From NCBI GenBank assembly GCA_035631315.1, contig DASQIZ010000109.1, positions 62,001 to 126,000 on the forward strand: a stretch of 64,000 bases of DNA, given 5' to 3'. Within the stretch, counting starts at the first letter, position 1. Each line of letters begins with the position of its first letter. Source of the DNA: 40CM-2-70-7 sp035631315. Its GTDB lineage: Bacteria > Gemmatimonadota > Gemmatimonadetes > Gemmatimonadales > GWC2-71-9. The notes beneath the pieces are model-generated. The model was not told the DNA's origin and searched no databases. It saw only the letters and a list, made by a program, of their open reading frames with translations. Made by a program: the position numbers and the translations under genes. Below, piece after piece: positions 25,113 through 33,642 of the stretch.

Positions 25113-26772
25113 TTTCCTGAGCGGCCGCCTGGGCGGCCGCTTTGATTTGCTTGTCGGAGTCGTTGAGCAACGCCTGCAAAGTCCCCAGTGCCGCCGGCGT
25201 CGCGGCCAGCCGCAGCGCCTCGATGGCCGCGAGCCGGAGCCCCACCGGCTTCTTGCTGAAGAACCCGCCCGCTGGCTGCGCCAGCTTGATGAGTGCCTGC
25301 ACCGCGTCCGGGCTCCCGATTCTGCCCAGCGCCAGGATCAGCTCGCGCGACACTTCGATGTCCTTCTCTTCATCGAGGGCCACGACCAGCGGCATCGCGA
25401 GCGCGTTGGCGCGGCGGCCACCGACACCGAGCGCCGCCTGGGTCCGCACTTCCGGCGAAGGGTCGCGGAGAGCGCGGCGCAACGGTTCGACCACCGAGCG
25501 CGTGCCGATCTTCGCGAGGGACAGCGCGACCGCCTTCCGGACCCGGACATCGTCGTGGTCGATCCTCTTCGAAAGCGCCGGCACCGCGTCCTCGAGTCCC
25601 ATCTCGCCGATCAGCTCGGCGACATTGCGGACCACGAACCATTGCGGGTGGCCCATCATGTTGATGAGCTGACCGCCCGCTTCCTTCATCTTGGCCAGGA
25701 CGTCGAACGCCCGCCGCCGTTCGGCCACCGTCGGCGACTCGGCGAGCCGCTCGAGGAGGATTTCGACCGCGTCGCCGCCTCCCCGCTGCAGTGCGAGCTC
25801 CGAATCCGCTTCATAGCGGGGTGCATCGAGCAGCTCCACCAGGATGGTGAAGAGCGGCTTCGTGTACATCCGCTTGAGCGCGATGCCGTACTGCCGGCGC
25901 GGTCCCGCATCCGTCACCTGACGCTCCACCCGCACCACACCCGCGACGATCCGGAGCGCTTCTTCCTGCCGCTTCGCCTTGACCGCCGCCTCGAGCTTTT
26001 CTCCGAGCAGGACGAGCGTGTCACCCGCCGAGGGCAGGTTGGCTCCCTGCTCGAGCCTGGCGAGAAGCTCATCGACACCCGACGGCACCGCGCGCCGCGG
26101 ACCCGATGGCGGACCCGACTGCAGCGGCGCGAATTGCGGGTCGGGGGTCGCACGCGGGGGCTCGCGAGGGTCGAGCGCGCCCGGAGGCGCTTCGACGGCG
26201 CGTGACAGCGCTTCCGACCGGCGCGCGGGTTCGGGCATCTCCTCCAGACTCCCCTGCATGATGCCTTCGACGCCGAGGTCGTGCTTCACGGCCGGAGGCT
26301 GCGGCGCGGGCTCGGGAGCCTTGGCCTCGGGCGGTGGAGGAGGCGGGGGCGGCGGCGGAGGTGGCGGTGGAGGAAGCTCCTCCTCTTTCTCTTCGAAGAG
26401 CCGCGCGATTTCCACCGTCACGCGCTTGGTCCCGCTCGACTCCAGCTTCTTCGGGACGTCCTCCCCGCTCGGCTCCTCGGCCAACGTCTTGAGCAGGTTG
26501 AAGACCTCGGCGGGAGGAGCGTCCGAGGGCAGCGCGATTTCCGTCACCTGATGCTTGGCCAGCCGGTCCTTCAGACCCGCGTACATCACGCCTTCGAGGA
26601 CGATCCCGTTGATCGAGAGCTTGTCATCCTCGGCGCGGAGGACGACCGGAGACAGGCGCAGCAGGCCCATGAGGGCCCGCAGCTCCATCTTCTGGGAATC
26701 CTTGGCGCCCGGATCTCGAAAGAGCTCCACGGCGCGGGCAAGGTGGGTGGCGAACGTCTGAGGTGAAAGCAT
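25096..26772 (-). CDS. HEAT-repeat protein with a 15-proline run
   Basis: The 558-residue protein has no signal peptide. Residues about 330-558 are HEAT repeats, seen in recurring units such as AVPALSKRIDHDDVRVRKAVA and VVEPLRRALRDPSPEVRTQAAL. Near residue 135-150, fifteen consecutive proline codons (26329-26373) follow an E-rich stretch and precede an A/P/E-rich linker. The run should stall ribosomes and need EF-P. The N-terminal domain (residues 1-130) is unfamiliar. It may be a scaffold. Its 3' end overlaps the M42 gene. TAGATT is 12 nt upstream of the ATG. Confidence 0.75.
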   Translation of the reverse strand: MLSPQTFATHLARAVELFRDPGAKDSQKMELRALMGLLRLSPVVLRAEDDKLSINGIVLEGVMYAGLKDRLAKHQVTEIALPSDAPPAEVFNLLKTLAEEPSGEDVPKKLESSGTKRVTVEIARLFEEKEEELPPPPPPPPPPPPPPPEAKAPEPAPQPPAVKHDLGVEGIMQGSLEEMPEPARRSEALSRAVEAPPGALDPREPPRATPDPQFAPLQSGPPSGPRRAVPSGVDELLARLEQGANLPSAGDTLVLLGEKLEAAVKAKRQEEALRIVAGVVRVERQVTDAGPRRQYGIALKRMYTKPLFTILVELLDAPRYEADSELALQRGGGDAVEILLERLAESPTVAERRRAFDVLAKMKEAGGQLINMMGHPQWFVVRNVAELIGEMGLEDAVPALSKRIDHDDVRVRKAVALSLAKIGTRSVVEPLRRALRDPSPEVRTQAALGVGGRRANALAMPLVVALDEEKDIEVSRELILALGRIGSPDAVQALIKLAQPAGGFFSKKPVGLRLAAIEALRLAATPAALGTLQALLNDSDKQIKAAAQAAAQEIKAKS

Positions 26773-26784
26773 CAGGGCTCGCCC

Positions 26785-26790
26785 AATCTA
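26785..26790 (-). promoter_or_regulatory. -10-like TAGATT before the HEAT-repeat gene
   Basis: On the minus strand TAGATT lies 12 nt before the ATG at 26772, the same box and distance as before the gene at 232. Confidence 0.35.
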
Positions 26791-26844
26791 GACGGGCGCC
26801 CAAACACCGGCAACGCGCGACTCCCCAAAGCACCGGGGCCTCGC

Positions 26845-26850
26845 GAGATT
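26845..26850 (+). promoter_or_regulatory. -10-like GAGATT before the GAF gene
   Basis: GAGATT is 6 nt upstream of the ATG at 26857; the first base departs from TAnnTT. The divergent HEAT gene starts 85 bp away. Confidence 0.3.
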
Positions 26851-26856
26851 ACCGGC

Positions 26857-27315
26857 ATGAGCACAGCCCTGGATCCCCGCGGCGTAGTGCGCGTGCTGCG
26901 CGCCGCGCACCTGCACGACCGTCCCCGCGCCGACCTCCTGCGAGAGGCCTGCGAGCGGATCCGCGCGTGGGGTCCGCCCTTCACGTCGGTGTATGCCTAC
27001 ATGCTCCACGGGGAATCGCTGGTGCTCGAGGCGTACGCGGGGCGGAATACCGAGCATACGAAGATCGCGGTGGGAGTCGGTGTGTGCGGGACGGCGGTGG
27101 CCGAGGGCGAAGACCAGAACGTCGCGGACGTGTCGGCGGTCGGGAACTACCTCGCCTGCAACCTCTACACCAAGTCGGAGCTGGTGGTGCTGATCCGGCG
27201 CGGCACCACGATCCTGGGCCAGATCGACATCGATTCGGATGTGCCGGCCGGCTTCGGCGACGCGGCGCATGCCGCGGTCCGCGAAGTCGCGGACGCGCTC
27301 GCCGTTCTGCTCTAG
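26857..27315 (+). CDS. GAF-domain protein resembling free methionine-(R)-sulfoxide reductase
   Basis: The 152-residue protein is a single GAF domain. It has VGVGVCGTAVAEGEDQNVADV with cysteine C77, then NYLACNLYTKSELVV with C101, and ILGQIDIDSD. In free-Met-(R)-sulfoxide reductases (fRMsr) conserved cysteines sit in a GVCGTA block and in a HIAC/D-S-E-I-V block, which matches here. The GHIACD sequence of classical fRMsr is changed to GNYLACN, so activity is not certain. It would repair oxidised free methionine in the cytoplasm. The stop shares a CTAG with the convergent ABC ATPase gene. Confidence 0.7.
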   Translation: MSTALDPRGVVRVLRAAHLHDRPRADLLREACERIRAWGPPFTSVYAYMLHGESLVLEAYAGRNTEHTKIAVGVGVCGTAVAEGEDQNVADVSAVGNYLACNLYTKSELVVLIRRGTTILGQIDIDSDVPAGFGDAAHAAVREVADALAVLL

Positions 27316-28682
27316 GGCTCGACCTCTCCAGCCGGGCTCCCGGCGTCGGTTCCCGCACCTTCAGGGGGCACGAGCTCCAGGCGTTTGTCCCGCGCGTTGT
27401 GATCGAGAATTCCCGCGTACCGTCCCCACTCGATCACCGTGCGCAGCACCATCGACGCCTTGCTGAACGGCAACATGATCGTGAGGTCCGCAAGAATTTC
27501 GTCGTCGTCGAGGACTCCCCCCTCCGCTTCCTGCAACATCATCAGAATCCGCGCGAAGAGCGGATGCTCTTCCACCCGCGCCCGTACGACGGGCTTCCGG
27601 TCAGCCGTGTCTGCGGCGACGAGATTGCGGCCGGCAGGAGTGAGCCGCACCAGCTCCCCCGGTGTCTCGACCCACCCCAGCTGCTCCGCCGCTCGAACCA
27701 CCGAGGTCATGCGGTCGTAGTCGACCGCGAGCTGCTCCGCGATGTCGAACACTGAGCCACTTTCCTGATTGCGCGTCGCGAGGTGGTCGAGGAGACCGAG
27801 CACTTCGGGGACATGGACGCGCGGGAAGCCCACCAACCGTGACGGAACGCCGGGGGCCGCGGGGCGCTCCCCTTCGGGCAGCAAGGTGGCCGTGAGAATG
27901 CCGTGCAGCTTGTCCACCATCGACTGAAAGGCGCTCGATCGCGGATCCCGCGGATACGGAAGCGCGTTGTCGAGAATCTCACGGATGTGCCCGGGGTTCG
28001 TTCCGAAGACGACGATCCGGCCGGCGAGAAACACCGCCTCGTCCACACCGTGCGTGACCACGATGAGGGTCGAGACGCCGGTCTGCGGATCCTGCCAGAG
28101 CTCCGTGACTTGCGATCGCAGGTTCTCCGCGGTGAGGGCGTCGAGGGCTCCGAACGGCTCATCCATGAAGAGGAGTTCGGGCTCGACGGCGAGCGCGCGC
28201 GCGAATCCCACGCGCTGCTTCATCCCGCCCGACAGCTCACGCGGATAGGCCTGCTCGAATCCGGAGAGACCCACCAGCTCCACGGCGTGCACCACCGCGG
28301 CACGGTCCGAAGGCTTCAGGTCTCCGCGACCGACGGCGAGTCCCATCGCGACATTCTGCTCGACCGTGAGCCACGGGAGGAGCGCGAACGATTGAAAGAC
28401 CATCGCCGCGTTCGGAAGCACACCCTCGACCGGCTTCCCCCGGTAGGTGACGGAGCCGCCGACCGGCCGCGCGAGACCGGCAAGAATTCGCATCAACGTG
28501 CTCTTGCCGCATCCCGATGGTCCGACGAACGCGACGATCTCCCGCTCTTTCACCGAGAGACTCACGTCCCGAAGGGCCTCGAACTCTCCGGCGCCCGGCA
28601 GCCGGTACTTCTGCGTGACGTGGTGGGCCTCGAGGAGGACCTGGGGAGGAGCCGCCGTCGGAGCGCTGGGACCGGCCGTCAT
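27312..28682 (-). CDS. NitT/TauT-type ABC transporter ATPase with C-terminal AAA-associated domain
   Basis: The 456-residue protein has a standard ABC ATPase domain: Walker A GPSGCGKST near residue 52, Q-loop FQSFALLPW, signature LSGGMKQR, Walker B LLFMDEPFGALD and the switch histidine in VVTHGVDEA. It is of the nitrate/sulfonate/bicarbonate subfamily. An extra C-terminal 170 residues (from about 285) with winged-helix character (LLDHLATRNQESGSVFDIAEQL) match the AAA_assoc_C extension seen with this subfamily. Its ATG overlaps the stop of the permease gene (ATGA). No solute-binding protein gene is nearby, so the substrate is unknown. The stop shares a CTAG with the GAF gene. Confidence 0.88.
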   Translation of the reverse strand: MTAGPSAPTAAPPQVLLEAHHVTQKYRLPGAGEFEALRDVSLSVKEREIVAFVGPSGCGKSTLMRILAGLARPVGGSVTYRGKPVEGVLPNAAMVFQSFALLPWLTVEQNVAMGLAVGRGDLKPSDRAAVVHAVELVGLSGFEQAYPRELSGGMKQRVGFARALAVEPELLFMDEPFGALDALTAENLRSQVTELWQDPQTGVSTLIVVTHGVDEAVFLAGRIVVFGTNPGHIREILDNALPYPRDPRSSAFQSMVDKLHGILTATLLPEGERPAAPGVPSRLVGFPRVHVPEVLGLLDHLATRNQESGSVFDIAEQLAVDYDRMTSVVRAAEQLGWVETPGELVRLTPAGRNLVAADTADRKPVVRARVEEHPLFARILMMLQEAEGGVLDDDEILADLTIMLPFSKASMVLRTVIEWGRYAGILDHNARDKRLELVPPEGAGTDAGSPAGEVEP

Positions 28683-30436
28683 TGGGTCACTCCGAACCTC
28701 GTTTGGGCATGGGTGGCCACCGGCCGCCATACCAGGCGGTTCCATCCGACGACGATGATGCTCATCAGGGTAATGCCGCCCGCGAGCAGCGGGAAGTCGG
28801 CGCGGGCGGTGGCGTCGGAGATCAGGCTCCCCAATCCCAATGTGGTCCGGAGGGAACCAGCCGCGGTGATGTACTCGGAGACGATGGACGCATTCCAGGC
28901 GCCCCCCGCCGCGGTCACCCATCCGGTCACGAGCGCCGGGAAAGCGGCAGGCAGATAGAGCGACTGCCAGCGGCGCCACCCCGTCACCTGGAAGACCTGC
29001 GCGGCCTCACTGAGCTGGGGCGGCAAGGCTGCCACCGCGGAGATGACGTTGAAGAGGATGTACCACTGAGACGACAGGATCATCAGGACGATCGATCCCA
29101 GATTCAACCCTACGCCCAGAAGGGCGAGGCCCAACACCACCAACGGAAAAATCATCGGCGCGGGAAAGGAGGCGACGATCTGAATGATCGGCTGGAGCAC
29201 TTCGGCAATCCGCGGTGAGCGGCCGATGAGGACGCCTGCGGGAAGGGCCCACGCGGTGCCGACCGCAACGGAGACGAGCACCCGGACAAACGTCAGTCCC
29301 GCGGCTTCCGCCAGCTGTCCCCACGAGGCGGCCGAGAGTTGCAGGAGCAGCTCCGCCAGCCGCCACACGCCCCAGACTCCGCCCGCAAGGACGAGCGCCA
29401 GGAGCATTACTCCGCCGACCCGAATCATCAGCGCGCGCCCCGGCTTGGGCCGGGGTACCCGCCGCAGGATGCGTTCCGCACTTCGCAAGGAGCGGCGAAT
29501 CGGTTGGGTCGCGCGGCGCGCCGTCCGTGCGGCCGACTGCCGCACTTCGTGTGCCTGCATCCGCAACCGCGAGCGGCGCAGGAATTCCAGGAGCCACGAA
29601 GTCTGGAGCGCGTCGCCGCTCGAGTCGTCGAGACGAAAGCGTTGTGCCCACACGACGATGGGGCGCCAGACCAGCCGGTCCACTGCCACGATCATCACCG
29701 TCATCGCGACCAGCGCGAGGATGATGGCGCGCCGGTCCCCCTGCTCCACGGCCACGCTCATGTACGACCCGATGCCCGGCAGGCGATAATCGCGGTTCCC
29801 GAGCTGGAAGGCCTCGTTCACCATCAAGAAGAACCAGCCGCCCGCCATGGAGAGCATGCCGTTCCATACAAGACCCGGAGCCGCCGACGGGACCTCGAGC
29901 TGTCGGAAGATCTGCCAGGGCCCCCAGCCGGCGACGCGAGACGCTTCGCGCAGCGGTTCGGGCACGCTCTTGAGGGAGTTATAGAAGGAGAGGGCGAGGT
30001 TCCAGGCCTGCGCGGTGAAGATCATCAGAATCGCAGCGAGCTCGAGGCCGGCGTTCCGGCTCGGGAACAGCGCGACCAGCCCCAGCACGAGCCCGGGGAG
30101 AAAGCCGAGCACCGGGATGCTCTGGAGGATGTCCAGGAGGGGAAGCAAGAACCGTTCGGCAGTCGGAGACGAAGCCGCAGCCCACCCGAAGACCAGCGCG
30201 AATCCGTACGAGATGATCAGCGCGAAGACGCCGCGCGACAACGAGTAGAGCGTGTACTTCGGCAGCGCTCCGGGCGATAGATCGATGTGGATCGCCTGGA
30301 CGTACGGGGCCCCGAATTCCCGCGCGAATGCCACAACTCCGCCGATCGTAGCGCCGATAAGACACAGCACGACGAGATCGGCCACCGAAACGGGGCGTCG
30401 CCGTCGGGCGTCGAGGGGGTCGGTGGCCTCCAACAT
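28679..30436 (-). CDS. Double-permease ABC transporter subunit, NitT/TauT type
   Basis: The 585-residue protein contains two binding-protein-dependent permease domains in one chain. The first has ASRVAGWGPWQIFRQLEVPSA and the second has EAAQVFQVTGWRRWQSLYLPAA; both are EAA-type ATPase-contact loops. About twelve helices are present, joined by an R-rich cytosolic linker near residues 305-345 (RRSLRSAERILRRVPRPK). Fusion of both halves lets one gene supply the whole channel. The start is taken at the ATG at 30436; longer readings would run into the opposite promoter. It is coupled to the ATPase gene downstream. Confidence 0.87.
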   Translation of the reverse strand: MLEATDPLDARRRRPVSVADLVVLCLIGATIGGVVAFAREFGAPYVQAIHIDLSPGALPKYTLYSLSRGVFALIISYGFALVFGWAAASSPTAERFLLPLLDILQSIPVLGFLPGLVLGLVALFPSRNAGLELAAILMIFTAQAWNLALSFYNSLKSVPEPLREASRVAGWGPWQIFRQLEVPSAAPGLVWNGMLSMAGGWFFLMVNEAFQLGNRDYRLPGIGSYMSVAVEQGDRRAIILALVAMTVMIVAVDRLVWRPIVVWAQRFRLDDSSGDALQTSWLLEFLRRSRLRMQAHEVRQSAARTARRATQPIRRSLRSAERILRRVPRPKPGRALMIRVGGVMLLALVLAGGVWGVWRLAELLLQLSAASWGQLAEAAGLTFVRVLVSVAVGTAWALPAGVLIGRSPRIAEVLQPIIQIVASFPAPMIFPLVVLGLALLGVGLNLGSIVLMILSSQWYILFNVISAVAALPPQLSEAAQVFQVTGWRRWQSLYLPAAFPALVTGWVTAAGGAWNASIVSEYITAAGSLRTTLGLGSLISDATARADFPLLAGGITLMSIIVVGWNRLVWRPVATHAQTRFGVTQ

Positions 30437-30444
30437 GGTGATGA

Positions 30445-30450
30445 AGATTA
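30445..30450 (-). promoter_or_regulatory. Possible -10 TAATCT before the permease gene
   Basis: On the minus strand TAATCT lies 8 nt before the ATG at 30436. It overlaps the -35 area of the divergent beta-barrel promoter, so the two may compete. Confidence 0.25.
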
Positions 30451-30451
30451 C

Positions 30452-30480
30452 TTGCGGCCCACGCTGGCCCGCCATATACT
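30452..30480 (+). promoter_or_regulatory. Promoter TTGCGG-17-TATACT of the beta-barrel gene
   Basis: TTGCGG (30452-30457) and TATACT (30475-30480) are 17 bp apart. Transcription would start near 30487. The leader of about 46 nt has GGAGGAG (30517-30523) 9 nt before the ATG at 30533. This is the strongest promoter plus ribosome-site combination in the window and predicts high expression. Confidence 0.65.
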
Positions 30481-30532
30481 GGCCGCGGGTCGGCCATGCC
30501 GTTCTTCCATTCCCTCGGAGGAGTTCAGAACT

Positions 30533-31024
30533 ATGCGCAAGCAGTTCTCGGCGGCAGTGCTGGTCGCGTGCCTGGGCTTCGCGGCCACGAGCCTCTCGGC
30601 ACAGTCGGTTCGCTTCGCTCCACAGATCGATTTCGGCACGAATAACCTGAACTTCGGTATAGGTGGCCGGCTCGACCTCGGGCTCGCGAAGACCTTTGGT
30701 GCCCCCATCGACGGTGTGGGCTCGTTCGACTATTTCTTCGGCACCGGTGGCGTCCACGTGTGGGAAATCAACGCCAACATCTTCTACAACTTCACGGTAC
30801 CGAGGTCGAACATCACCCCCTACGCCGGTGGCGGTCTGAACATTGCCCATGCCAGCGTAAGCTGCCCTGCCGGCTTTAGCTGCTCGGCGACTGAGGCGGG
30901 CCTGAACCTGGGTGGCGGCGCCAAGTTCAAGCTCCCCCACTCCACCATGACTCCGTATGCCGAGGCTCGCATCGAGCTCCGGACCGGCAGCGCCTTCGTC
31001 CTGACGGGCGGCCTGTACTTCTAG
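30533..31024 (+). CDS. Small outer-membrane beta-barrel protein
   Basis: The 163-residue protein has a clear signal peptide (residues 1-24, ending SLSAQ) and then alternating hydrophobic and polar strands. It shows FGTNNLNFGIGGRLDLG, YFFGTGGVHVWEINANIFYNF, a glycine-rich turn PYAGGGLNIAHA, and a terminal aromatic residue (GGLYF), the usual BAM-recognition end. A cysteine pair in SCPAGFSC probably forms a disulfide in a surface loop. The size fits an eight-stranded OmpX/OmpW-like barrel, but the exact family is not recognised. Strong promoter and terminator make it a single-gene unit. Confidence 0.7.
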   Translation: MRKQFSAAVLVACLGFAATSLSAQSVRFAPQIDFGTNNLNFGIGGRLDLGLAKTFGAPIDGVGSFDYFFGTGGVHVWEINANIFYNFTVPRSNITPYAGGGLNIAHASVSCPAGFSCSATEAGLNLGGGAKFKLPHSTMTPYAEARIELRTGSAFVLTGGLYF

Positions 31025-31044
31025 GCACCCGCGAATTCCTGATC

Positions 31045-31075
31045 AAGCGGGGGCGGCCAGTGGCCGCCCCCGCTT
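31045..31075 (+). terminator. Strong hairpin terminator after the beta-barrel gene
   Basis: AAGCGGGGGCGGCC (31045-31058) pairs perfectly with GGCCGCCCCCGCTT (31062-31075) around the 3-nt loop AGT, followed by TGCTT. A 14-bp GC-rich stem with a weak T-rich tail is a good intrinsic terminator. Confidence 0.75.
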
Positions 31076-31088
31076 TGCTTCCGATAGT

Positions 31089-31094
31089 TAGGTT
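31089..31094 (+). promoter_or_regulatory. -10-like TAGGTT before the hydrolase gene
   Basis: TAGGTT is 7 nt upstream of the GTG at 31102. It lies just after the terminator of the previous gene and supports a leaderless GTG start. Confidence 0.45.
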
Positions 31095-31101
31095 CCCCCG
31101 C

Positions 31102-31932
31102 GTGCTGACGATCAACGGCATTCCCCTATTCACCCGCCGGGTGGGTGCGGGCCCCCTCGTGGTGGTCCTCCATGGCGGCCCAGGCGCCAGCCACGACTAT
31201 CTCCTTCCTCAATACGACCTCCTGGCCCAGTCCCGCGAGCTGCTCTACTACGACCAGCGTGGCGGGGGACAGTCACCGGCTCCCCGGAATGCGCCCCTCG
31301 GCTGGGAGGCCCATGTCGAGGATTTGGAAGGGATCCGGGTTGCCCTGGGAGTGGAGCGGCTGACCATCTGCGGCTACTCGTGGGGCGGACTCCTCGGCCT
31401 CCTGTATACGCTGCGTCACCCGGAGCGCGTCGAGCGCCTGGCGCTCGTCGCGCCCGCCGCCATCACCCGCGAGTGGCGCGGCGAATTCGAGGCCGAGTTC
31501 AGCCGCCGGATGAGCGCCCCCGAACGCCAGCGAGAGCGCGAGGAGCTCCGCAATTCCGGACTGCGCGAACGCGACCCCGAAGCCTACCAGCGTCGCGCCT
31601 TCGAGCTCTCGGTCATGGGGTACTTCAAGGACCCCGCCGATGCGGTGCGACTGACTCCCTTTCGTGTGGTGGCAAGGACGCAAAAGGCCGTATGGGATTC
31701 TTTAGGGGATTGGGATCTCCGGGAGGGCCTGGCAACGACCGTTTCCCGTTTCCCGTTCCCCGCTTCCCGTATCGTGCACGGAAGCGCCGATCCCATCCCG
31801 ATCGCGTCCTCCCGTGAGATCGCGCGGATCACCGGCGCGGAACTGATCCCCCTCGAGTGTGGACACTGTCCGCACGTCGAAGTCACATCCGATTTCGCTC
31901 GCGCGCTCGGCGAATTCCTGCCCCGGGCCTAG
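31102..31932 (+). CDS. Alpha/beta hydrolase, proline iminopeptidase-like (S33)
   Basis: The 276-residue protein has the S33 layout. It shows the oxyanion motif HGGPGASHDYLLPQ, YYDQRGGGQS, the nucleophile elbow GYSWGG, an acid in HGSADPIP and the catalytic His in ECGHCPH. The reaction would be release of N-terminal proline or a related ester/amide hydrolysis; the substrate is not certain. GTG at 31102 is chosen over upstream frames because of the TAGGTT box 7 nt before it. Just before the acid residue, the peptide SRFPFPASR is encoded by four tandem 7-mers, an odd insertion-like repeat. Confidence 0.82.
   Translation: MLTINGIPLFTRRVGAGPLVVVLHGGPGASHDYLLPQYDLLAQSRELLYYDQRGGGQSPAPRNAPLGWEAHVEDLEGIRVALGVERLTICGYSWGGLLGLLYTLRHPERVERLALVAPAAITREWRGEFEAEFSRRMSAPERQREREELRNSGLRERDPEAYQRRAFELSVMGYFKDPADAVRLTPFRVVARTQKAVWDSLGDWDLREGLATTVSRFPFPASRIVHGSADPIPIASSREIARITGAELIPLECGHCPHVEVTSDFARALGEFLPRA
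31742..31769 (+). repeat. Four tandem 7-mers (TTTCCCG type) inside the hydrolase gene
   Basis: TTTCCCG, TTTCCCG, TTCCCCG and CTTCCCG follow each other without gaps. They encode part of SRFPFPASR. A related TTCCCTCTTCCCGC duplication lies in the intergenic region near 52000. Confidence 0.7.
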
Positions 31933-31937
31933 CGGGT

Positions 31938-31943
31938 TAGCTT
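31938..31943 (+). promoter_or_regulatory. -10-like TAGCTT before polX
   Basis: TAGCTT is 7 nt upstream of the ATG at 31951, with no Shine-Dalgarno. It begins the long run of overlapping plus-strand genes. Confidence 0.45.
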
Positions 31944-31950
31944 CCCGAGC

Positions 31951-33642
31951 ATGGACAAGCCGGCAGTGGGCCAGGTGCTGGACGAGATTGCCCGCTTCCT
32001 GGAATTGAAGGGCGAGAATCCCTTTCGCGTCCGCGCTTTCGAGAATGCCGCGCGGGCCGTGACCGGATTTCCGGGAGACCTCGCGGACGGCGTGAAGTCA
32101 GGCGCGCTCGCCGAGGTGCACGGCATCGGGAAAGCCACGCTGCAGATCGTTTCCGACCTCCTGGACACCGGCCGCTCGTCCGTCCTCGATGAGCTGCGCG
32201 AGCAGATTCCCCCCGGGCTCGTGGAGATGACCCGCATCCCGGGTCTCGGCGTCACCAAGATCCGTCAGATCCACGACGCGCTGGACATCGACACCGTCAC
32301 CGATCTCGATGCGGCCGCCGCCGATGGCCGTCTCGCCGCCCTTCCCCGGTTCGGGGCCAAGACCGCCGACAACGTCCGGCGTGGCATCGCGCATCTGCGC
32401 CGCTCCACCGAATTCCGTCTCTCTCACCACGCCGCTGCCGAGGCCCGGTCCATTCGTGAAAGCCTGTCGGCCCTGGAAGGGGCCGCGCGGGTCGAGGTGG
32501 CGGGGAGCGTACGCCGGCGCCGTGAGGTCATTCGTGATCTGGACTTCCTGATCGGCTACCAGGATCCCGCGGCGCGTGACGCGATCGTGAAGCGCCTTCG
32601 CACCACACCGGGCGTTACCGACTCGTCGGGGGCGGAGAACGCGCTCACCCTGCGATTCGCGTCCGGAACCCTGGCCGACGTGTTCTTCGTGACGACTGAG
32701 GCGTTTGGACTCGCATGGGTCCGGGCCACCGGAAGCGCGGCCCATCTGGCACAGCTCGAGACCCGCGCGAACGAGCGGAAGGTTTCCCTGGCCCACGGCG
32801 CCTATCCAGAGGAAAAGGACGTCTACAGTGCCCTGGGGCTGGCCTGGATTCCCCCGGAGCTCCGCGAGGGAACTGGAGAGATCGACGCCGCAGCAGCGGG
32901 CACTCTGCCCCGGTTGGTGGAGGATCGGGATCTACGCGGCTTCGTCCATTGTCACAGCAACTACTCGGACGGCACGACCACGATCGCCGAATGGGCAGAG
33001 GCCTGCGCGGCCGCCGGCTATTCGTGGATGGGCCTCACCGATCATGGCCAAGGCGCGTTTGCGGGCGGTTTGAAAACCGAGGACATCGGAAAACAGCACG
33101 GGGAGATCGACGCGGTGAACCGGGCGAATCCGTCGTTCACGGTGCTCAAGGGCATCGAGGCGGACATTCTCGAAGACGGGAAGCTCGACTACGACGCGGC
33201 GACACTCGATCGGTTCGACTTCGTCATCGGCTCCATCCACACCAGGTTCGGCATGACGGAGCAGCAGATGACGGATCGGGTCTTGAAGGCCATGGACGAC
33301 CCGCACCTCACCATCCTTGGGCACCCCACCGGGCGGCTGCTCCTTTCGCGCGATCCGTTCCCCATCGATCTCGAGCGGGTCCTCCGGCGCGCCGCCGACC
33401 GCGGCATCGCGATCGAGGTGAACGCGGACCCGCACCGTCTCGATCTCGACTGGCGGCACGTGCGGGAGGCCCGGGATTTCGGGGTGACCGTGTCGATCGG
33501 CGCCGACGCGCACTCCGTCGCGGGGATGGCGAATGTCGGCGTCGGCGTCGGAGTGGCGCGGAAGGGCTGGGTCGAAGCGGATGACGTCCTGAACACCCGC
33601 GACGTCGACTCCTTCCGCACCTTCGCGAAGGCTCGGCGATGA
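31951..33642 (+). CDS. polX: DNA polymerase X / 3'-5' exonuclease with PHP domain
   Basis: The 563-residue protein is a bacterial-type PolX. The N-terminal 8-kDa-like and helix-hairpin-helix parts are seen in EVHGIGKATLQIV (55-67) and RIPGLGVTKIRQIH (95-108). The palm has GSVRRRREVIRDLDFLIG, with D196 and D198 as metal ligands and D243 in ADVFFV as the third. The C-terminal PHP domain starts at HCHSNYSDG (H333, H335) and TDHGQ (364-367), which gives exonuclease or phosphoesterase activity. It acts in base-excision gap repair. It is coupled to an endonuclease III gene (ATGA overlap), a logical repair pair. Confidence 0.93.
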   Translation: MDKPAVGQVLDEIARFLELKGENPFRVRAFENAARAVTGFPGDLADGVKSGALAEVHGIGKATLQIVSDLLDTGRSSVLDELREQIPPGLVEMTRIPGLGVTKIRQIHDALDIDTVTDLDAAAADGRLAALPRFGAKTADNVRRGIAHLRRSTEFRLSHHAAAEARSIRESLSALEGAARVEVAGSVRRRREVIRDLDFLIGYQDPAARDAIVKRLRTTPGVTDSSGAENALTLRFASGTLADVFFVTTEAFGLAWVRATGSAAHLAQLETRANERKVSLAHGAYPEEKDVYSALGLAWIPPELREGTGEIDAAAAGTLPRLVEDRDLRGFVHCHSNYSDGTTTIAEWAEACAAAGYSWMGLTDHGQGAFAGGLKTEDIGKQHGEIDAVNRANPSFTVLKGIEADILEDGKLDYDAATLDRFDFVIGSIHTRFGMTEQQMTDRVLKAMDDPHLTILGHPTGRLLLSRDPFPIDLERVLRRAADRGIAIEVNADPHRLDLDWRHVREARDFGVTVSIGADAHSVAGMANVGVGVGVARKGWVEADDVLNTRDVDSFRTFAKARR

